Origin: Clostridia bacterium
Lineage (GTDB): Bacteria > Bacillota > Clostridia > Christensenellales > Aristaeellaceae
Reading direction: 5' to 3'
NCBI GenBank assembly: GCA_017524725.1
Contig: JAFXUZ010000048.1
Span: 1 to 45,876, forward strand
DNA: 45,876 bases
Positions 44,654 to 45,876 of the stretch are shown in pieces. The notes under the pieces were generated by a model. The model did no database searches. It was not told where the DNA came from and worked only from the letters and a program-made list of their open reading frames with translations. The position numbers and the translations under genes are program-made. Within the stretch, counting starts at the first letter, position 1; each line of letters begins with the position of its first letter.

Positions 44654-45529
44654 ATGGGACTTTTTGACAAAAAATACTGTGACATCTGCGGTGAGAAGAT
44701 CGGCCTTCTCGGCAATCGCAAACTTGAGGACGGCAACCTGTGCAAGGACTGCGCGGCAAAGCTGTCTCCCTTTTTCAGTGAACGCAGGGCGTCCACCGTC
44801 GCCCGGATCCGCGATCAGCTGGCCTGGCGGGAGCGCAACAGGGCCCTGGTGGCTGAATTCCACTGCGACCGGACCTTCGGCGAAGGCAGCATCCGGCTGC
44901 GGGTGGACGACGGCGCCCGCCGGTTCGCTGTCTGTTCCTCCCGGGACCTGGAAAGCGGCAACCCGGACATCCTTTCCCTGGACGGCGTCACCTCGACGGA
45001 AATAAAGATCAACGAACGCCGCAGTCAGATCGAGCACCGGGACGAAAGCGGAAAAATGGTGCCGGACGATCCGCCCCGCACCCGCTGGTCCTATGATTTT
45101 TCGGTAAAGATCCATGTGGAAAACCCGTGGTTCGACCAGATCAGCGTGCTGTTGAACCGTTCCACCGTCACCGTTGACGAGCCCGAAGCAGACATGGCGA
45201 AACAGCCCGACGATCTAAAGAAAACCCTCCGGTCCATCCGGGACTTCCTTGAAGGCGCGAAGCCCTTTGATCCCCACGAGGATGAAGAATACCTCCGTTT
45301 TGCCGCCATGGCCGGGGAGGCCGCCGCCGCTTTGAATCCCGCAAAAGACGACGCGCCTCTTGCAGAGGAGGATGCGCCCCTTGACCAGGATATCGCACCC
45401 CTCAAACAGGACATTACACCCCTCGAGGCCCCGGCGGAGAAAACCTTCCGTCCCAAATACTGCCCCAACTGCGGCCGGAAGCTGGACGTACCTCAAAATT
45501 TCTGTCCCAACTGCGGGGAAAAACTGTGA
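44654..45529 (+). CDS. DUF4428 protein with C-terminal zinc ribbon
   Basis: 291 residues. The N-terminus is a DUF4428-type zinc finger (CDICGEK...NLCKDC, residues about 8-36). A beta-rich middle follows (about 70-190). Then comes an acidic linker with a four-fold short pattern (APL.ED, APLDQD, APLKQD, TPLE) and a terminal zinc ribbon (CPNCGRKL...FCPNCGEKL). GGGAGG lies six bases before ATG 44654; the longer frame from 44489 runs through the promoter. No signal peptide. The two metal sites at opposite ends suggest an adaptor-like intracellular protein; function unknown. Confidence 0.82.
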   Translation: MGLFDKKYCDICGEKIGLLGNRKLEDGNLCKDCAAKLSPFFSERRASTVARIRDQLAWRERNRALVAEFHCDRTFGEGSIRLRVDDGARRFAVCSSRDLESGNPDILSLDGVTSTEIKINERRSQIEHRDESGKMVPDDPPRTRWSYDFSVKIHVENPWFDQISVLLNRSTVTVDEPEADMAKQPDDLKKTLRSIRDFLEGAKPFDPHEDEEYLRFAAMAGEAAAALNPAKDDAPLAEEDAPLDQDIAPLKQDITPLEAPAEKTFRPKYCPNCGRKLDVPQNFCPNCGEKL

Positions 45530-45582
45530 TATGCTGTTTTTGCATGATTTATGGGGCTGTTGCACAAGTAACAGCTGCTGGA

Positions 45583-45640
45583 AGAACAAAAAACGGAGCA
45601 TTCACCACTGAGGAGGTGGCGGAATGCTCTGTTTTGTTGT
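45583..45640 (+). terminator. Hairpin inside the IS left end
   Basis: GAGCATTC (45596-45603) pairs with GAATGCTC (45622-45629), extended by A-rich and T-rich flanks, with inner CCAC/GTGG pairing. The T-rich right side (TGTTTTGTTGT) makes it a likely terminator that shields the transposase from outside transcription and ends the zinc-protein transcript. Confidence 0.6.
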
Positions 45641-45654
45641 AGAATTTAACTATC

Positions 45655-45876
45655 ATGAAAAACTTACAACAAGGAGAGTATATTTCAATCCAACAGGGAT
45701 GTCAACAGTTGAGATTGAATATCGACGGAGGGCCAGGGATCAGAGCAGAGAAAGACGAATTCTATCGACAAGTAAGCGCCCAGCTTGAGGAACTGGATTA
45801 CAGGGAACTGTACAGCGCCTATTCGGGGATGATCCGAAAATCACAAGTCGAGCCGAGAATTATGTTTGAACTGCTG
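45655..45876 (+). CDS. IS1182-like transposase, N-terminal part
   Basis: 74 codons are seen, open at the window end. The readable part runs MKNLQQGEYISIQQGCQQL, then LEELDYRELYSAYSG, RKSQVEPRIMFELL. The LY.AYS..GRKP.VDP..MF.ilL pattern is the N-terminal DUF772-type domain of IS1182/IS5-group transposases. AAGGAG is not present near the ATG, and an ATG-to-hairpin distance of about 15 bases suggests weak translation. The catalytic domain is outside the window. Confidence 0.75.
   Translation, partial: MKNLQQGEYISIQQGCQQLRLNIDGGPGIRAEKDEFYRQVSAQLEELDYRELYSAYSGMIRKSQVEPRIMFELL

Larger units (their letters stand above)
45553..45876 (+). mobile_element. Left end of an IS1182-like insertion sequence (cut by window)
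   Basis: The terminus begins GGGGCTGTTGCACAAG and contains GCTGTT...AACAGC. Then comes a strong hairpin and the start of a transposase. It inserted 23 bases past the zinc-protein stop. The right end lies beyond the window. Confidence 0.7.

Overview
The window looks like a GC-rich chromosome of an anaerobic gut or rumen Clostridia (Bacillota). The evidence is Gram-positive style ribosome binding sites (GGAGG or AGGAG), sigma-A promoters often with an extended -10 (TGn) element, many intrinsic terminators, an ABC sugar transporter without its own ATPase, very large secreted BspA-like leucine-rich-repeat proteins, an AmmeMemoRadiSam cluster and an IS1182-like element. The mix of giant BspA-like proteins and glycoside hydrolases would suit the Christensenellales/Aristaeellaceae side of Clostridia, but this placement is inference and no rRNA is present to settle it.

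Layout. 1-3.5 kb: gluQ, a DUF308 membrane protein, radC and a DUF218 protein, all on the + strand, then an untranslated stretch ending in a terminator. 3.6-8.2 kb: a 1505-residue secreted protein of repeated beta-sandwich modules (minus strand), with a structured leader that holds a possible 34-residue peptide. 8.6-12.8 kb: divergent to it, a HTH protein, a membrane Ser/Thr kinase with an extracellular LRR-like domain, and a secreted LRR protein. 12.9-15.7 kb: tgt, an RluA-type pseudouridine synthase and an rRNA-type methyltransferase (minus). 15.9-17.5 kb: a secreted fusion of acetolactate decarboxylase with a DUF218 domain. 17.5-20.8 kb: amrS, an amrA-amrB fusion and a GQSN-type esterase (minus), behind a perfect consensus promoter. 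21.0-24.9 kb: a GH13 enzyme and a glycogen synthase with a 220-residue lysine/alanine then glutamate/proline tail. 25.0-27.1 kb: an AT-richer island with an AbiE-like pair whose toxin-like gene runs into a five-copy 23-24 bp repeat array, plus REP-like repeats. 27.1-31.8 kb: a BspA-like protein with about 46 LRR copies. 32.4-39.4 kb: a carbohydrate uptake locus (binding protein, two permeases, oligo-1,6-glucosidase-type GH13) converging on a GH42 beta-galactosidase. 39.4-43.7 kb: a minus-strand run of a membrane protein, three GNAT acetyltransferases, a YdeI-like protein and a P-loop protein. 44.0-45.9 kb: a PPC/DUF296 protein, a DUF4428 zinc protein, and the left end of an IS1182-like element cut by the window edge.

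How the genes fit together. Two themes dominate: glycan handling (import of alpha-1,6-linked oligosaccharides, GH42, glycogen synthesis) and display or secretion of very large repeat proteins, with an LRR-bearing kinase as a plausible sensor. gluQ and tgt both act on the queuosine position of tRNA. The least familiar items are the exported acetolactate decarboxylase/DUF218 fusion, the histone-like tail on GlgA, the leader of the 1505-residue protein facing the HTH/kinase operon across a 17-bp palindrome, and the repeat array that has replaced the end of the AbiE-like gene. All assignments come from reading the sequence; no database search was run.
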